A DNA stretch of 64,000 nt from Bryobacterales bacterium (GCA_003142355.1 PLMF01000427.1:1-64000); one strand, 5' to 3'. Counted from the first letter of the stretch, positions 8,797-19,500 are shown. Made by a program: numbers and translations. The notes: generated from the letters alone by a model not told the origin.

Positions 8797-9468
8797 ATGC
8801 TGTTCCAAAGTAGACGCGCGAGAACCGGCTGGGTAAAGGGACTGGCGGGGTATTGGAGAGAATTGCTGTTCTGGATGCTCCTGTTGCCGGCCTTCGGGGC
8901 GCTTGGCTCGATCCGACCTCGTGGACAAATCGCCGGGCTGATTGAGGCGTGTGCCTTTCTGCTGGTCGCGGTTTCAGCTACTGGCAGGCTCAAAAGCCTC
9001 GGGCTCGAATTCGCGAATTGGAATCGAATAGGCAGCAGAGCCGCCACAGTATGCGTCGTAGCGGGTCTCCTTGCGGGCAGCTCCATTGTTTCGGTCGCAA
9101 GCCTCTCGCAGCAACCCCTGGGAACCGAGAGCGGGTGGAACAGGGCGGTGTTGGCCATTGCACTCGGGCCGGTTCTGGAGGAAGTGATCTTCAGGGGCTA
9201 TCTATTTACGGCAGCTCTTCTGCTCACCCGGCGCCTGTCCCCGTCGAGATCGGCTGCCTATTCGATCATCGGGGTAGCCTTGGTCTTCTCGATTGCGCAC
9301 CTCACGACCGCCGGGACAACGGCGCTCCAGCTTTGTTGTATTATGCTTACGGGCTGTCTGTACGGTTGGGTCCGAATCCGATATCGATCGACCGCGGCTG
9401 CTGCTCTCGCCCACGCAGCATACAACCTGGCGCTCTACCTCAGCTACTGGAGCGGCCTTTCGCGCTGA
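8797..9468 (+). CDS. CPBP (CAAX/Rce1-like) intramembrane metalloprotease
   Basis: This is a 223-residue membrane protein with about six hydrophobic helices. The conserved CPBP motifs are present: EExxxR in VLEEVIFRGYLF (residues about 125-140), FxxxH in VALVFSIAHL, and the C-terminal HAxYN in ALAHAAYNLAL. These residues form the metal site of Rce1/ABI-type proteases. Purine-rich AAGGAAG precedes the ATG at 8797. Bacterial members act in peptide maturation, immunity to self-made bacteriocins or signalling. No peptide precursor gene is recognised next to it, so its substrate is unknown. Confidence 0.85.
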   Translation: MLFQSRRARTGWVKGLAGYWRELLFWMLLLPAFGALGSIRPRGQIAGLIEACAFLLVAVSATGRLKSLGLEFANWNRIGSRAATVCVVAGLLAGSSIVSVASLSQQPLGTESGWNRAVLAIALGPVLEEVIFRGYLFTAALLLTRRLSPSRSAAYSIIGVALVFSIAHLTTAGTTALQLCCIMLTGCLYGWVRIRYRSTAAAALAHAAYNLALYLSYWSGLSR

Positions 9469-9525
9469 CCCGCTGCCCGGTGGGAACAGTGTACCATCCC
9501 GGTGATCCGTTTGTTGTCGCCTTAC

Positions 9526-9570
9526 GTTGACAGCGTATCTGTTGACAGTGTAGATTGTCTCTGAGATGAT
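9526..9570 (+). promoter_or_regulatory. Tandem TTGACA-containing repeats upstream of DUF6932/XRE pair
   Basis: Two copies of a 12-bp sequence, GTTGACAGCGTA (9526-9537) and GTTGACAGTGTA (9541-9552), lie 15 bp apart. Each contains a perfect TTGACA. Suitable -10-like boxes follow (TAGATT at 9551 for the first, GATGAT at 9565 for the second). The repeats may be overlapping promoters or operator sites for the XRE protein encoded two genes downstream; autoregulation is inferred. Confidence 0.45.
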
Positions 9571-9581
9571 GGAGGTGGCTT

Positions 9582-10049
9582 TTGATTCCGGCATTTGACC
9601 CCAGCACGGGCGCGTTACCCCCGGGGAATCATCAGGCAACAGTGGAGCACATCCGGAAGCGCCTCGGTTTCACGCCCCGTCGTCGGTGGTTGTTAAAGGG
9701 GCTCCGCGCCGCCATCGAGGCTTTTTGGGCGGCCGGAATTGAGGAGATCTACATCGACGGCAGTTTTTGCACGGAGAAGCCGGATCCCGGTGATGTCGAC
9801 GGCTATTGGGTTGAGCCAGACGAGGGCGTCTATGATCGCATCGATCCGTACTGGATCGACTTTGAGCCGGTCTTGGTTCCGCATCTGCGGAAGTGGAAGT
9901 GGAGAATGTGGGCCGACTACGGCGTTGAGTTTTTCATCCATCCGGCGATGCAGGCGACGCCGGAGTTGGGATTTCCGGAGTTCTTTCGACAGGACCGCGA
10001 TGGTCAACCTCGCGGCGTGATTCAAGTGGTGAAGGCGGTACGAGCATGA
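9582..10049 (+). CDS. DUF6932 nucleotidyltransferase-like protein (toxin candidate)
   Basis: This is a 155-residue protein. It starts with TTG at 9582, preceded by GGAGG at 9571-9575. The central motif IYIDGSFCTEKPDPGDVDGYW matches the DUF6932 pattern (DGSF, then DxDG), a nucleotidyltransferase-like fold in which Asp residues would bind metal. Its stop overlaps the start of the downstream XRE gene (ATGA, 10046-10049), a typical toxin-antitoxin arrangement. I infer a toxin-antitoxin or phage-defence pair. The activity is unproven, and I identify the family from motif resemblance only. Confidence 0.65.
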   Translation: MIPAFDPSTGALPPGNHQATVEHIRKRLGFTPRRRWLLKGLRAAIEAFWAAGIEEIYIDGSFCTEKPDPGDVDGYWVEPDEGVYDRIDPYWIDFEPVLVPHLRKWKWRMWADYGVEFFIHPAMQATPELGFPEFFRQDRDGQPRGVIQVVKAVRA

Positions 10050-10456
10050 TCAAGAGCGACGCGCAACGAGACCGGACCCTGGCGCAGATCGAGGGCTTCC
10101 GGCGAGCACTCGCGAAGGCGGAGCAGGAGAAGCCAGGCAAACGCTCCGCCGCGATCCTCGGAAGCTACGAGGGCATGATCCGGCAACTCGAAGACGAATT
10201 GCGCGAATACGATCAGTTGAAGTCTGGCGAATTGGCTCTGCCGCATGTGGAGCGGCTCGATCAAATCACCCCGTTCGTCGCAAGACTCCGAATCGCCAAG
10301 GGCGTGTCACAAACGGAACTGGCCCGGCGACTGGGCGTGAGCAAGCAAGTTATCAGTCGGTATGAGGAGAGCGACTATCAGACGGTCGCGATTGTTCGGC
10401 TCCAGGAAATCCTGGATGCGATTGGGATCAAGACAGTGGTTACCCTCAGCGCGTGA
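10046..10456 (+). CDS. XRE-family HTH protein (antitoxin candidate)
   Basis: This is a 136-residue protein. Residues 1-70 are a charged helical, probably coiled-coil region (GMIRQLEDELREYDQLK). Residues 75-130 form an XRE/Cro helix-turn-helix: RIAKGVSQTELARRLGVSKQ, then VISRYE. It is translationally coupled to the DUF6932 gene by a 4-bp overlap. The layout predicts that it neutralises the partner and represses the operon, probably at the tandem repeats at 9526-9552. It is convergent with the BREX operon. Confidence 0.8.
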   Translation: MIKSDAQRDRTLAQIEGFRRALAKAEQEKPGKRSAAILGSYEGMIRQLEDELREYDQLKSGELALPHVERLDQITPFVARLRIAKGVSQTELARRLGVSKQVISRYEESDYQTVAIVRLQEILDAIGIKTVVTLSA

Positions 10457-10614
10457 ACTGTTGGCACGGGCCGCCGCCAAGGGTAACGACTGAACTCCGA
10501 TCAGTGTTCTTTTCATTAACTCCCAACAGAATTAGTCAATTAGAGTGATGTCGTGTTCTATGCGTCAGTTGTGAGAAACTCCGGGAGGGTATTGCGGCGG
10601 ACTGTGATTCATGT

Positions 10615-12696
10615 TCAGACAGTGTTCCGATACTCAAGCCGCGATGCTCGTGCGACTTCGACCGAGGCCCGATCATGAAGCCGTGAAAGTAGCGACTCCT
10701 TTTCTAGCTTCGGCGGCAGGCATTCATGAAACTTCCAACGGGGCAATTGGTCCAGACGGGTCGGATCGACCAGCGATTCGGCGCGGATCCACTCACGAAT
10801 CCGATCCAGCGGAATACGGCCTTCGAGCGTCACGCTGAAGTTGTCGAAGCGCACCGTGCCGAGCCATGAGGCAGCCAGTTCAAAGTTGGCGTTCAGGCCG
10901 GCGAAGGTCCACCAGGTCACCCGCGCGCGGTCAGAGTCGATCTCGACCACTGTCGCATCGGGGGCCACCGCCGGCGCATTCTCCCGAGCCGAGGCGATCT
11001 GGTCCTTTGCGCGTTTCGACCACCACGAGCGCGCATCTGAATCGAGGAGGACTGTGCGGACGGCCTGGCAGAGTCTGTTCGATAGCGGCCTGCTCTCTCC
11101 GAGCCAGCGCGATTTCCCGAGCTCGTCGGCGGGGGTGACTTGCGCGGTCTGATGCTCCCAATCTATGTGGCCCACCTGCCATGAGCGGCCCGCAAGCGAC
11201 AGAATGACGGGGCCACGTCGTTGATCTTCATGGAATGAGATCGGATGAACGGCACCGATCTCTTTCGTCCCCCAAAACACCGTGAACAACGGGAGGCTAT
11301 CGAAGATCGAAAGCAAGGTGATGTAGTGCTTTGCACCGTACAGACGTTCCGCTTGATCCCCGACCATGAGGAGACCGGAATCCGACGCCAGCAGGCGCAT
11401 CTCCAGCATGTGCCGGATGATGTCGGCGCAAGCCGCTTCGTTAAGGCTGGCCGACGTGACCAAGCCCGCGAGCGCTGAGAGAATCCTGTTCTCGGGGATG
11501 GCGCCTTGTTGCAGGAGCAACGCCAGCACCTGTTGGGCAAACAGGTGGTACGGAACGGCCGGCGGCTTGATGGGCTCGACGTAACCCTGTCTCCACAGCT
11601 CCACCAGCGCCGCAGCCTGTAGCAGCGATTCCGGCGATGTCGTCAGGAACAGGCAATTGCGCTTCGTTCCGCTCCGTCTCCCCGTGCGTCCCAGCCGTTG
11701 CAGGAAGGATGCGACCGTCGCGGGCGCGTCAATCTGGATGACCCGATCCAAGTCCCCCACATCGATTCCGAGTTCCAGCGTGCTGGTCGCCACGATGACG
11801 CAATCGCGTCCCTCTCGGAACGCGCGCTCCGCGTCGTGCCTCTCCCCGACGCTCAGAGAGCTGTGAGAAACGAACGTCGGCACGCCTTCGGAACGCAAGA
11901 GGGCGGCCAACTCTTCCGTCCGGGCACGGCTGTCGCAGAACACTAGCCGCTTTTCGCCGGCGTAAAGGAGCTTCAGGACGGTGGCGGCATTCTGGATATT
12001 GCCGACGTAATCGATTGTGACGTCCGCTGCTGACGGCGCTAGAGCCGGCGGCGCAATTACGACGCCATCCGCATCTGAACCCGCCACGAGCCATTGGAGC
12101 AACTCTGCTGGATTCCCGACTGTTGCGGACAAACCGATGCGTTGTAGTGGATGCCCAGCGAGCCTGACGATCCGGTCCAACACGGCGAGCAGGTGCCAGC
12201 CGCGGTCATCGCCAGCGAAAGCGTGGATCTCATCGACCACTACCACCTTGGCGGACCCAAAGAAATACGGCTTGTCCGTCCGGTTCGAGATCAGCAAAGC
12301 TTCGAGACTCTCGGGCGTCGTGAGCAGGATATCCGGCGGCTCCGCCAGGATGCGCGACTTTACCGCCTGGCTGACGTCCCCGTGCCAGAGGCCGCAACTG
12401 CGGCCCACCAGCCCGGCATAGTACGAAAGCCGCTCTTCCAGGTTGTTCAGCAAGGCCCGGATCGGGCACACGTACAGAACGCTGAGACCTTGCCAATCCT
12501 CGACGAGCATTCGTGATAGCAGGGGGAACACAGCGGCCTCGGTCTTCCCGCCAGCCGTCGGCGCCAGTAGGAGACAATGCCTTCCATCGAGAACCGGCGT
12601 GATCGCCTGCTCTTGAAGTGCGCGCAGTTCGCGCCACCCGAGCGAGTTCACGATGTGGTGCTGGAGCGAGGCGTGTAGCCGGTCGAATGCCGTCAC
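10615..12696 (-). CDS. brxHI: BrxHI, Lhr-type DEIH helicase of type 2 BREX
   Basis: This is a 693-residue superfamily 2 helicase. It shows Walker A (APTAGGKTE, residues about 45-53), the DEIH box in VVVVDEIHAF (near 152), motif III LSATVGNP (near 187) and motif VI LGRTGRRSG (near 340), followed by an Lhr-like C-terminal region. It starts with GTG at 12696, which overlaps the brxD stop by 4 bp. It is the last gene of the pglW-pglX-pglY-pglZ-brxD-brxHI operon. BrxHI is the Lhr-like helicase that distinguishes type 2 BREX together with BrxD. Its exact role in phage exclusion is not established. Confidence 0.9.
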   Translation of the reverse strand: MTAFDRLHASLQHHIVNSLGWRELRALQEQAITPVLDGRHCLLLAPTAGGKTEAAVFPLLSRMLVEDWQGLSVLYVCPIRALLNNLEERLSYYAGLVGRSCGLWHGDVSQAVKSRILAEPPDILLTTPESLEALLISNRTDKPYFFGSAKVVVVDEIHAFAGDDRGWHLLAVLDRIVRLAGHPLQRIGLSATVGNPAELLQWLVAGSDADGVVIAPPALAPSAADVTIDYVGNIQNAATVLKLLYAGEKRLVFCDSRARTEELAALLRSEGVPTFVSHSSLSVGERHDAERAFREGRDCVIVATSTLELGIDVGDLDRVIQIDAPATVASFLQRLGRTGRRSGTKRNCLFLTTSPESLLQAAALVELWRQGYVEPIKPPAVPYHLFAQQVLALLLQQGAIPENRILSALAGLVTSASLNEAACADIIRHMLEMRLLASDSGLLMVGDQAERLYGAKHYITLLSIFDSLPLFTVFWGTKEIGAVHPISFHEDQRRGPVILSLAGRSWQVGHIDWEHQTAQVTPADELGKSRWLGESRPLSNRLCQAVRTVLLDSDARSWWSKRAKDQIASARENAPAVAPDATVVEIDSDRARVTWWTFAGLNANFELAASWLGTVRFDNFSVTLEGRIPLDRIREWIRAESLVDPTRLDQLPRWKFHECLPPKLEKESLLSRLHDRASVEVARASRLEYRNTV

Positions 12697-14000
12697 AGGC
12701 GCAACTCGATATCGTCCACCGTCGCCACGGCCCGCTCCTGGTCGCTCAGCTCGGCGTCGACGACGGTCAGGGCGTAATCGCGGCGCGGGTCGAAATCCGG
12801 ATGGACGTCAATTCGGTCCAGAACGTCGCCCACCAGCTTCTTGAGGAACAATCGCGGTGCCAGTCCCACATGGCCACCCAGCCGCCCAGCGAGCGCTTTG
12901 GCCAGCAACTCCAGGTAGGCATCGTCAGCAACGGTGTGAATGCGCCCGCCGTTTGGGATACCGTCCGCATAGAGGTCCCGAACCTTCCTCCCGACCTCGA
13001 CCAACTCACGTAAATCGAAGTTCCGGAGGCGAACCTGCGGTGCCCGAGGATTGTCGAAGCGGGGATTGGACCCGAAATCCGCATGCAAGCGTTGCGCCAG
13101 CGGCGGCAGTCTCTGCACGCCTTGAGGGCCGTCGAAGAATGCTGGCGTTCCAGTAATAACAAGATACAGGCCAGGAAAGCGGCCGCCGAGCAATTCGTCG
13201 ATCAACTGCCGCAACGCGTTCAACGCCTTTTCCCGAACATCGCCGCGAACCCGCTGAAGCGTTTCCACCTCATCGAGCACCAACACCAGGCCGGCGAAGC
13301 CCGCGTCGCGAAGCATGATCAATAGGCCCTGGAGGAAGCACAACGCGCTGAAATGATCGATCTCGCCTTTGATGCCCGCGGTCCGTTTCGCAGCCGCCGC
13401 AACATTCGGCTGACCGGAGACCCATGCCAGGAGCGCCTCGGCGGTGGCATTCTCTCCCGCCGCTACTGCCGCACGATATCCACGGAGCGCCGCTGAGAAC
13501 GCCGGCGCAAGTTCCGTAATCGCCGCCAGCCGCTTCTCAATCAGTTCATTGGTGCGGGCCACCAACACGGCGGCGTCCTGCCCGCTTACGTCGCCGGCTG
13601 CCAGCAGGTCCTCCTCCAAGGCGTATACCCACGCATCCACGATGCTGCGGAATGCGGCCTGCTCCTTATCGGATGTGGAGAGGCGTTCCATCAACCTTCG
13701 GTACACGGTTTCCAGCCGGTGCAGCGGCGTTTCCGTCTCGCTGATCTGCACCTCGGAGACGGCGAAACCGGCGCGCTTGGCGCGCTCCTCCACCCATCGT
13801 GCGAAGAAGGTCTTGCCGCTGCCGTATTCGCCGCGGACGGCCTTGAACCGACCGTTGCCCGCCCGCACCGAATCGAGTTCTTCGTCAATCGCGGATTCGA
13901 ACCGCTCCATCCCGACCGCCAACAGATCGAGCCCACGCCTGGGCACGGTGCCGGCGCGAAGCGCGTCGATAATGTCACTGCGGCGCTGAGGACTCACCAT
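12693..14000 (-). CDS. brxD: BrxD, ATP-binding protein of type 2 BREX
   Basis: This is a 435-residue P-loop ATPase. Walker A is VRGEYGSGKTFFARW (residues about 55-69) and Walker B is LVLVLDEVETLQ (near 243). A further conserved stretch follows at FPGLYLVITGTPAFF. The length and motifs match the BrxD family found in type 2 and related BREX loci. It lies 4 bp after pglZ and overlaps brxHI by 4 bp. It probably forms an oligomeric ATPase acting with the helicase, which is inference from family and context. Confidence 0.9.
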   Translation of the reverse strand: MVSPQRRSDIIDALRAGTVPRRGLDLLAVGMERFESAIDEELDSVRAGNGRFKAVRGEYGSGKTFFARWVEERAKRAGFAVSEVQISETETPLHRLETVYRRLMERLSTSDKEQAAFRSIVDAWVYALEEDLLAAGDVSGQDAAVLVARTNELIEKRLAAITELAPAFSAALRGYRAAVAAGENATAEALLAWVSGQPNVAAAAKRTAGIKGEIDHFSALCFLQGLLIMLRDAGFAGLVLVLDEVETLQRVRGDVREKALNALRQLIDELLGGRFPGLYLVITGTPAFFDGPQGVQRLPPLAQRLHADFGSNPRFDNPRAPQVRLRNFDLRELVEVGRKVRDLYADGIPNGGRIHTVADDAYLELLAKALAGRLGGHVGLAPRLFLKKLVGDVLDRIDVHPDFDPRRDYALTVVDAELSDQERAVATVDDIELRL

Positions 14001-14004
14001 ACGC

Positions 14005-16596
14005 TTATTCCAAGCCGAACTGCTTCTTCAGCAGATCGATATCCAGCCGGACTGTCTCCGAATCATCCACCGATACCACAGGATACCCATCCACGTTCAG
14101 CACCCGCTCGAAATTGGATAGGAATCCATCGATCCGGAACTGAGGCAGGTCCACCCGCTGCGCCAGCGCGGGTTTCATCAAAACTCCATTGCGCGCCGCC
14201 AATGCGCGAAGCGCCTGCTCCGCGCGCGCCCCATCGAGACGTCCTCCCGCGATCCGCATCTGCTCGGCGAACGCGGGGCCATTCAACAACTCCCGGACCC
14301 AATCGCGCTCGATACCAGCAACGCCTTCGAAGAGCGGCTCCGCCCGACGGGCTTTTGGCTTGGCGGTAGGTTCGGCGGGAAGCACCCCCCCGGCGTACCA
14401 CCACAGTGGCACATTCTCGACGGTTTTAGCCCAACCCTCAGGCCCCTTCGCGGCAGGTGAGATCGCGGCCAGCGGCGCGAGGCATTCCTGGGGCGTCGCA
14501 CCACCGTGATAGCCCAGCTTTCGCGACGGCGTGTACCGAACCACTTCGGTGGCGAGCGCCACTACGCCTCCGCCCTCTTCCAGGACGCGGCGTCCGGCAA
14601 GCAGGACTTCATCTTCCCCAGGGGCGCCTTCCTCGGGGAAGCGGTAGCGATCGGCGGAGCCGGAGCGCCGCATCACGGCGCCGCGATCCATTACGTGGCC
14701 GTGATCGCTCGCAAAGATCACGGCTCGCCCGGCCGTTTCGGCCTCGGCGAGGAGCGCTCGCAGGACCGGGACCTGGCTCAACGACCAATGGAACGTGCGC
14801 TGGTCCGGCCCATCGAGTGAATCGTCTACCACGTTGATCACTACGCCCACCACGCGCCGCTGAGGGTTGCGAATCTCCTTGCGAGTAGTCTCCCCCGCCA
14901 ACTCGTCCTTGTGGAAGAGAACGGGCGGATAGCCGCTGCGCGACGCGCCCATCAATGCCGGATTCTCCGCGAATCCGCGCCTCTCGACTTCCTGACCACC
15001 AGAAGCGAGTTTGCCGCAAAGCAGGCTGGCCCGCGAGAACCCTGTCATGGAAGGCAGCGCGGAAAGGCCCGGCGGCAGCGGTTGGCCTTCCCGCCAACTC
15101 CAGAGTTGCGCACCGGCCTGGACCAATTCCTGGCTAAGTTCGCGCCACACCGCAATGCTCATTCCGTCCATCAGAATCAGCAGAACACGGTCTTTCGCCC
15201 ACGGCGCCACCACGCGTTCGAGCACGCGCTCCACCGGTATCACAGTATCGCCGAAAGAATCGCGCTGCACCGCATCGGCCAGCTGGCGGCCGAAAACCAA
15301 GTTCTCCTCGTCGCGGCGCCGCGCCGCGCGCTCGCACAAAGCTGCCCAGCTTCGGGCCGTTCCTTCCGGTTCGTCGCCAGCGGTAATCGCCTGGCGCGCC
15401 CAGTCCACCCACGCACCGTGCTCCACATAGCGCGACACCGACTCCGCCCAGTCCTTCGCCGGATTGGACGAAGTGGCCAGCCAGCGAGCCAGGCGCGCGG
15501 CCATGCGGGCGCGCTCGGTCCAGGAGCGCTCGCGCGCGGACCAGCGAGCTAATTCGTGCGATTCCACCTCGCGCAAGCACCGCTCGAATTCGGGTGGACC
15601 GGCCTGGAGGCCCACCCCACTGAACCGCTCCAGCCGCTGCGCGAACCCGGCAACCGACCATTTGCCCAACCACGCCAGCGGCAGCGCACCGATCTTCTCC
15701 AGGATGCGGTCCGCCTCGCCGACTTCATTCAGCACCGTGGCAATATCGCCCGCTGCGGCGCGTGCGGCGGCCCACTGTTCGGCAGCTTCGTTCCAGACAC
15801 GCTGTGCCTGGGCGGATATCGTCCGCCCGCCGGCGAACTGCTCCAGCCGGCCCGAGGCCTGCGCCAGGACCACCCGTTCCTGGGCGTCCTGCCGTTCCTG
15901 GCGCAACACGCCGAGAGCCAGTCCGAGCGCCATGGCCTGCTGGCCGTAGCCAGAGTCCAGGCACCCGGCGAAGGCGATGGCCCAGTCCCCCAGCGATCCG
16001 GCCATCCAGTCCACCAGCAGCCCCTTAAGCTCATCGCCGAGCGCGCGCCACCGCGCGCACGCGGCGGCATCCTGCGCCCATTCGAGCCATTTGCGGGCGT
16101 CCGGCCGGGCTTCGTCCACGCCCAGCCGGTTCCCGATCACCACGCGCCAGACGGATTCCGCGGTCAGCACGCCAGCGGGCGCAGGATCGGGGTTCGTCGC
16201 TCCGAGCGCCTCCACTGCGGCATCGGCCAAGGCTGCCTTGCCGAGCAACGACCCATCGAACGTGCGCGCGTTGAACCGGCTGCGCAGCAGGTCCCACGGC
16301 TCCACTCGAAGCAGGCGGTGGCGTAGCAGACGCGCCTCGACGTCGGCCCCCAGGTCCGTCAACTCCAGCGGCGTTACCAGCACGAACCAGTTGGAACCCC
16401 GTACGGCAAGTTGTTCCCTGGCAGCGAGCACGGAATCGCACTGCGCCACGGGCACTCGTACGCTGTCGAGCGTAACCTCAGCCGGGCCCTGCCAGCGCGT
16501 TTCGCTATGTACGCCGATAGCTGCCGGGGCAGAACCCTTCTCCCGAGCGGCCCTCCAACGCGGAGCAATGAGCGAAAGCAAGCTGGCTTCCGTCAT
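14005..16596 (-). CDS. pglZ: PglZ, alkaline-phosphatase-fold BREX protein
   Basis: This is an 863-residue protein. The start is ATG at 16596, overlapping the pglY stop as ATGA; a longer start inside pglY is rejected. The N-terminal half is helical and Trp-rich. The PglZ domain begins around residue 470 with the metal-binding LLILMDGMSIAVW, continues with a Ser/Thr-rich region (LSALPSMTGFSRASLL), and closes with FASDHGHVMDRG near 630, the second metal site. PglZ is one of the two proteins common to nearly all BREX systems and belongs to the alkaline phosphatase superfamily. All expected ligand motifs appear intact. Confidence 0.93.
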   Translation of the reverse strand: MTEASLLSLIAPRWRAAREKGSAPAAIGVHSETRWQGPAEVTLDSVRVPVAQCDSVLAAREQLAVRGSNWFVLVTPLELTDLGADVEARLLRHRLLRVEPWDLLRSRFNARTFDGSLLGKAALADAAVEALGATNPDPAPAGVLTAESVWRVVIGNRLGVDEARPDARKWLEWAQDAAACARWRALGDELKGLLVDWMAGSLGDWAIAFAGCLDSGYGQQAMALGLALGVLRQERQDAQERVVLAQASGRLEQFAGGRTISAQAQRVWNEAAEQWAAARAAAGDIATVLNEVGEADRILEKIGALPLAWLGKWSVAGFAQRLERFSGVGLQAGPPEFERCLREVESHELARWSARERSWTERARMAARLARWLATSSNPAKDWAESVSRYVEHGAWVDWARQAITAGDEPEGTARSWAALCERAARRRDEENLVFGRQLADAVQRDSFGDTVIPVERVLERVVAPWAKDRVLLILMDGMSIAVWRELSQELVQAGAQLWSWREGQPLPPGLSALPSMTGFSRASLLCGKLASGGQEVERRGFAENPALMGASRSGYPPVLFHKDELAGETTRKEIRNPQRRVVGVVINVVDDSLDGPDQRTFHWSLSQVPVLRALLAEAETAGRAVIFASDHGHVMDRGAVMRRSGSADRYRFPEEGAPGEDEVLLAGRRVLEEGGGVVALATEVVRYTPSRKLGYHGGATPQECLAPLAAISPAAKGPEGWAKTVENVPLWWYAGGVLPAEPTAKPKARRAEPLFEGVAGIERDWVRELLNGPAFAEQMRIAGGRLDGARAEQALRALAARNGVLMKPALAQRVDLPQFRIDGFLSNFERVLNVDGYPVVSVDDSETVRLDIDLLKKQFGLE

Positions 16597-19500
16597 TCGG
16601 TTTCCTCGCGGACGATTTCCCAACTCAGGCGCAGCTCCGATCCCTCGTCCAGGCTACTCTCGATCTCCTGGAGCACGGCCTTGCAGTCCGCCATGCCTTT
16701 GGTCGTCTTCGAGCCTTGGGAAACCACCTTGCGATGCTTGGGCGTGGGCGTCGGCGGGATCGGCGGCAATTCGATCGGCGGCACTGGAGCGACCAGCGGC
16801 CTCGGCGGCACAGTCTCGGGCGGCGGCTGCGGCGGACGCACTACGATCAGCTCGGTGGCCCGGACCTGCAAATTCGGCAAAACTGCGGCGAGCGAAATCA
16901 CGTATTCGTCGGCGCACAGGGCCTCGTGCAACTTCTCGATCAGGCCCCGCGCTGCGGTGGCGCGCGGCTCGTCCGCGATCTGGCGCAGGCCTTCGAACAT
17001 CAGTAGGTTCAGGTTCTGGAGCGCGCCCAGCATGCTCGACGCCTGCTTCAGGCTCTTGCCCATGGCGTTTTCCGAAGTCGCCGTCGCCATAGTCTGAAGC
17101 GTTCGCACTACCAGAATCGGTTTCTGGGGGGCTTCGAGAGCGGCCATCGCCGCCCGCACAGATAGCGCCGTTTGGTGTCGCGGCGGATTGGATTCCATCA
17201 CGCCGCAGGTGCGCAGCACGGTTGCTAATTTAGCCAGATAGTTATCCGAGGGTTCGCGATACTCCGACGCCACCTTGCGAACCTCCTGCGCCAGTCGCGC
17301 CATATTCTGTGCACTGGCGAGCGGCAGGCCGGTCACGCCGAACACCTTGCCGGCGCGGTCCACGGCCTTGGCCCACATTTCCTGCGAAGGCAGTTCCTGC
17401 TTCTCCACGAGCGTTTCATCGCGGAGCGGCGTGGAACCCGGGTCCAGTGCTATCCCCTGCAAGATCAGCAGCCGATTAGACTGAAGCACGTAGGTGTTGA
17501 TAATCAGGTTCTGCAAGGAAACCGGCAGGCCCTTGGGACGCGGATGGTCGATCCAGCGCCTCAAATCACGCACCGTGACCGGCCCCTGATGCTGCGCCTC
17601 GCAACGGTCGAAATGGTCCATCCACGTGCGCTCCACCAGCAGCCACTGGTCGCCCACATGCGCCAGTTCCAATGGCTCCAGCAACGGCCGCAGCAGCTTG
17701 CGCGTGTCCTTATTGATTAGCACCCGCAATTCCGGGGCAGCCAGCGCGTTGCGGATCTCTTCCAGCGCGCGCTTCACCAACGTGTCAGTGATCTTGACCT
17801 CGTCCTCCCGAAAGTCGGGGTGCGCCGGGAATTCGTGCTCAAGCGCCTGCGCCAGAATCCCGTTCAGTGCGTCGGCCAGCGTGGCCGCCACGGGCGGGCG
17901 CAACGGCAGCGAACCTTCCAGGCACTGGAACTGTTGCGCCGGCTCCAACTCATACGCCGGGTCGAGCATGCCGGGCTCCGCGGCCTGCACGCCATACGCC
18001 TCCCGCAACGCGCGCTTCACCTTATCGCGCAGGCTGGATCGCTGGTTTTCGAGCAACATACGCGCCTCGGCCCGCTCCACGGAAGAAAGGTTCGCGCTGT
18101 ACTCCTTAAGCCGCTGATCGTTGGCAAGCAGGAAATCGAGGATGGTCAGCTTGCCCACCGCCCGCTGCGTCTCCAGGCTGAAGAAAGAGGGCAGCCAGAC
18201 CAGTGTGCGCGCCCCCTGTCTCGCGTGTCTCGCCTTGAACTCGGCCAGCCGCTCCACATCGTCCTGGGGGGTGTGGCCGTCCCGATCGAACGGAAAATCG
18301 ATCACCACCAGCCATGGATCGCCGCTAGGCTGGAGCTTCGAATCGTCCGTTTCCCAAACGTTGCTGAACCGTAGTTCGGCCGCGCGCGCCGTGGCCTTCC
18401 ACTTGAACGAGTATTCGCAGTAGACCCCGCCTTCCGGGTCCACCCCGATCTCCTCGAACAGCAATTGCTTGGCCGTCCGCAGCCGGTTGCCCGGGTTATC
18501 CTCGTGGGCGGCGCCGGAGATGATCGTATTGGTGTCCACGCCGCTGAGTTGCAGTGTGACCACGGCGTCCACGCCCTCGCCCTTGATCCGAATCTCTCCC
18601 ACCTTGGACGACCAGTCTTGCAGCCTCTTCCAGACGGAGTTCGCCTCCGTGCCCGGAATCGAGACCTTGATGCTGCCGTGGTTCAGCGCCGCGAGGCGCC
18701 GCGGCGTGAGCGTCTTGAGCGTATCCAACTCCGGCGTGAGCGCGGCCAGCGCCAGCGTGCCGATGATGCGCTCGTTCTCTTTCAGCCGGCGATCGCGCGC
18801 CTCGATGCCGACCGTGGCGGCATCCTCCTCCGCCAGCGGCCGCAGCTTTTGCTCCCACAGCTTGCGGGCCGCGTCGAAGCGCTGCTTCATTTCGGCGCTG
18901 AACGCATCGTGGCCTTCCAGCATGACGCCGAACAGGTCGCCCACCGGCATGATTTCGCCCAGGTGCAGCGTATCGCGCTGGTCTACCAGCAACTGGACCA
19001 TGATCTTGAGCGCCGTGCGCTCGCGCTGCAACGCTGCGGAGACGCCCACCAGCGTTTTCACCAGCGCGGGCGAAAACGGGTAGACCTGCCGGAACTGCTC
19101 CAGGTCGCCCTCCTGCGTCAGTAGGATCTCCTTGACGGAGTCCTTGATCTTCTTAACGGACTCAAACGATTGCCGGATCAGCTCGGCCGACGCGCTGTCC
19201 TTCGGTACCAGTAGCCGCTTCTCGGCAATAGTCGGCAGGTTGCGGTCTTCCAGGCGGATCTGATCGAAGCGGGCTTCGAAGTAGTTCAGGGCGTCCTCGA
19301 AGTTCTTCACCTCGCTGCCCACGGCCTGCTCGCCCAGCACGGTGCGCAGATCCCGCTGCCGGGCAACGAAGCTAACGATGGGCACCGGGCGCTCCGCCAC
19401 GCTCGATTCCACCAGGTTGACCAACTTCGGCGCCTCGCGCGTGACGAAATCCACGCTGGCGGCGCGCGACGCCAGCCACAGGATCAGCTCGTCCAGGAAT

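Noticed and set aside
16597..16623. Longer start of PglZ
   Set aside because: It would extend into pglY; the ATG at 16596 gives the standard ATGA overlap used elsewhere in this operon.
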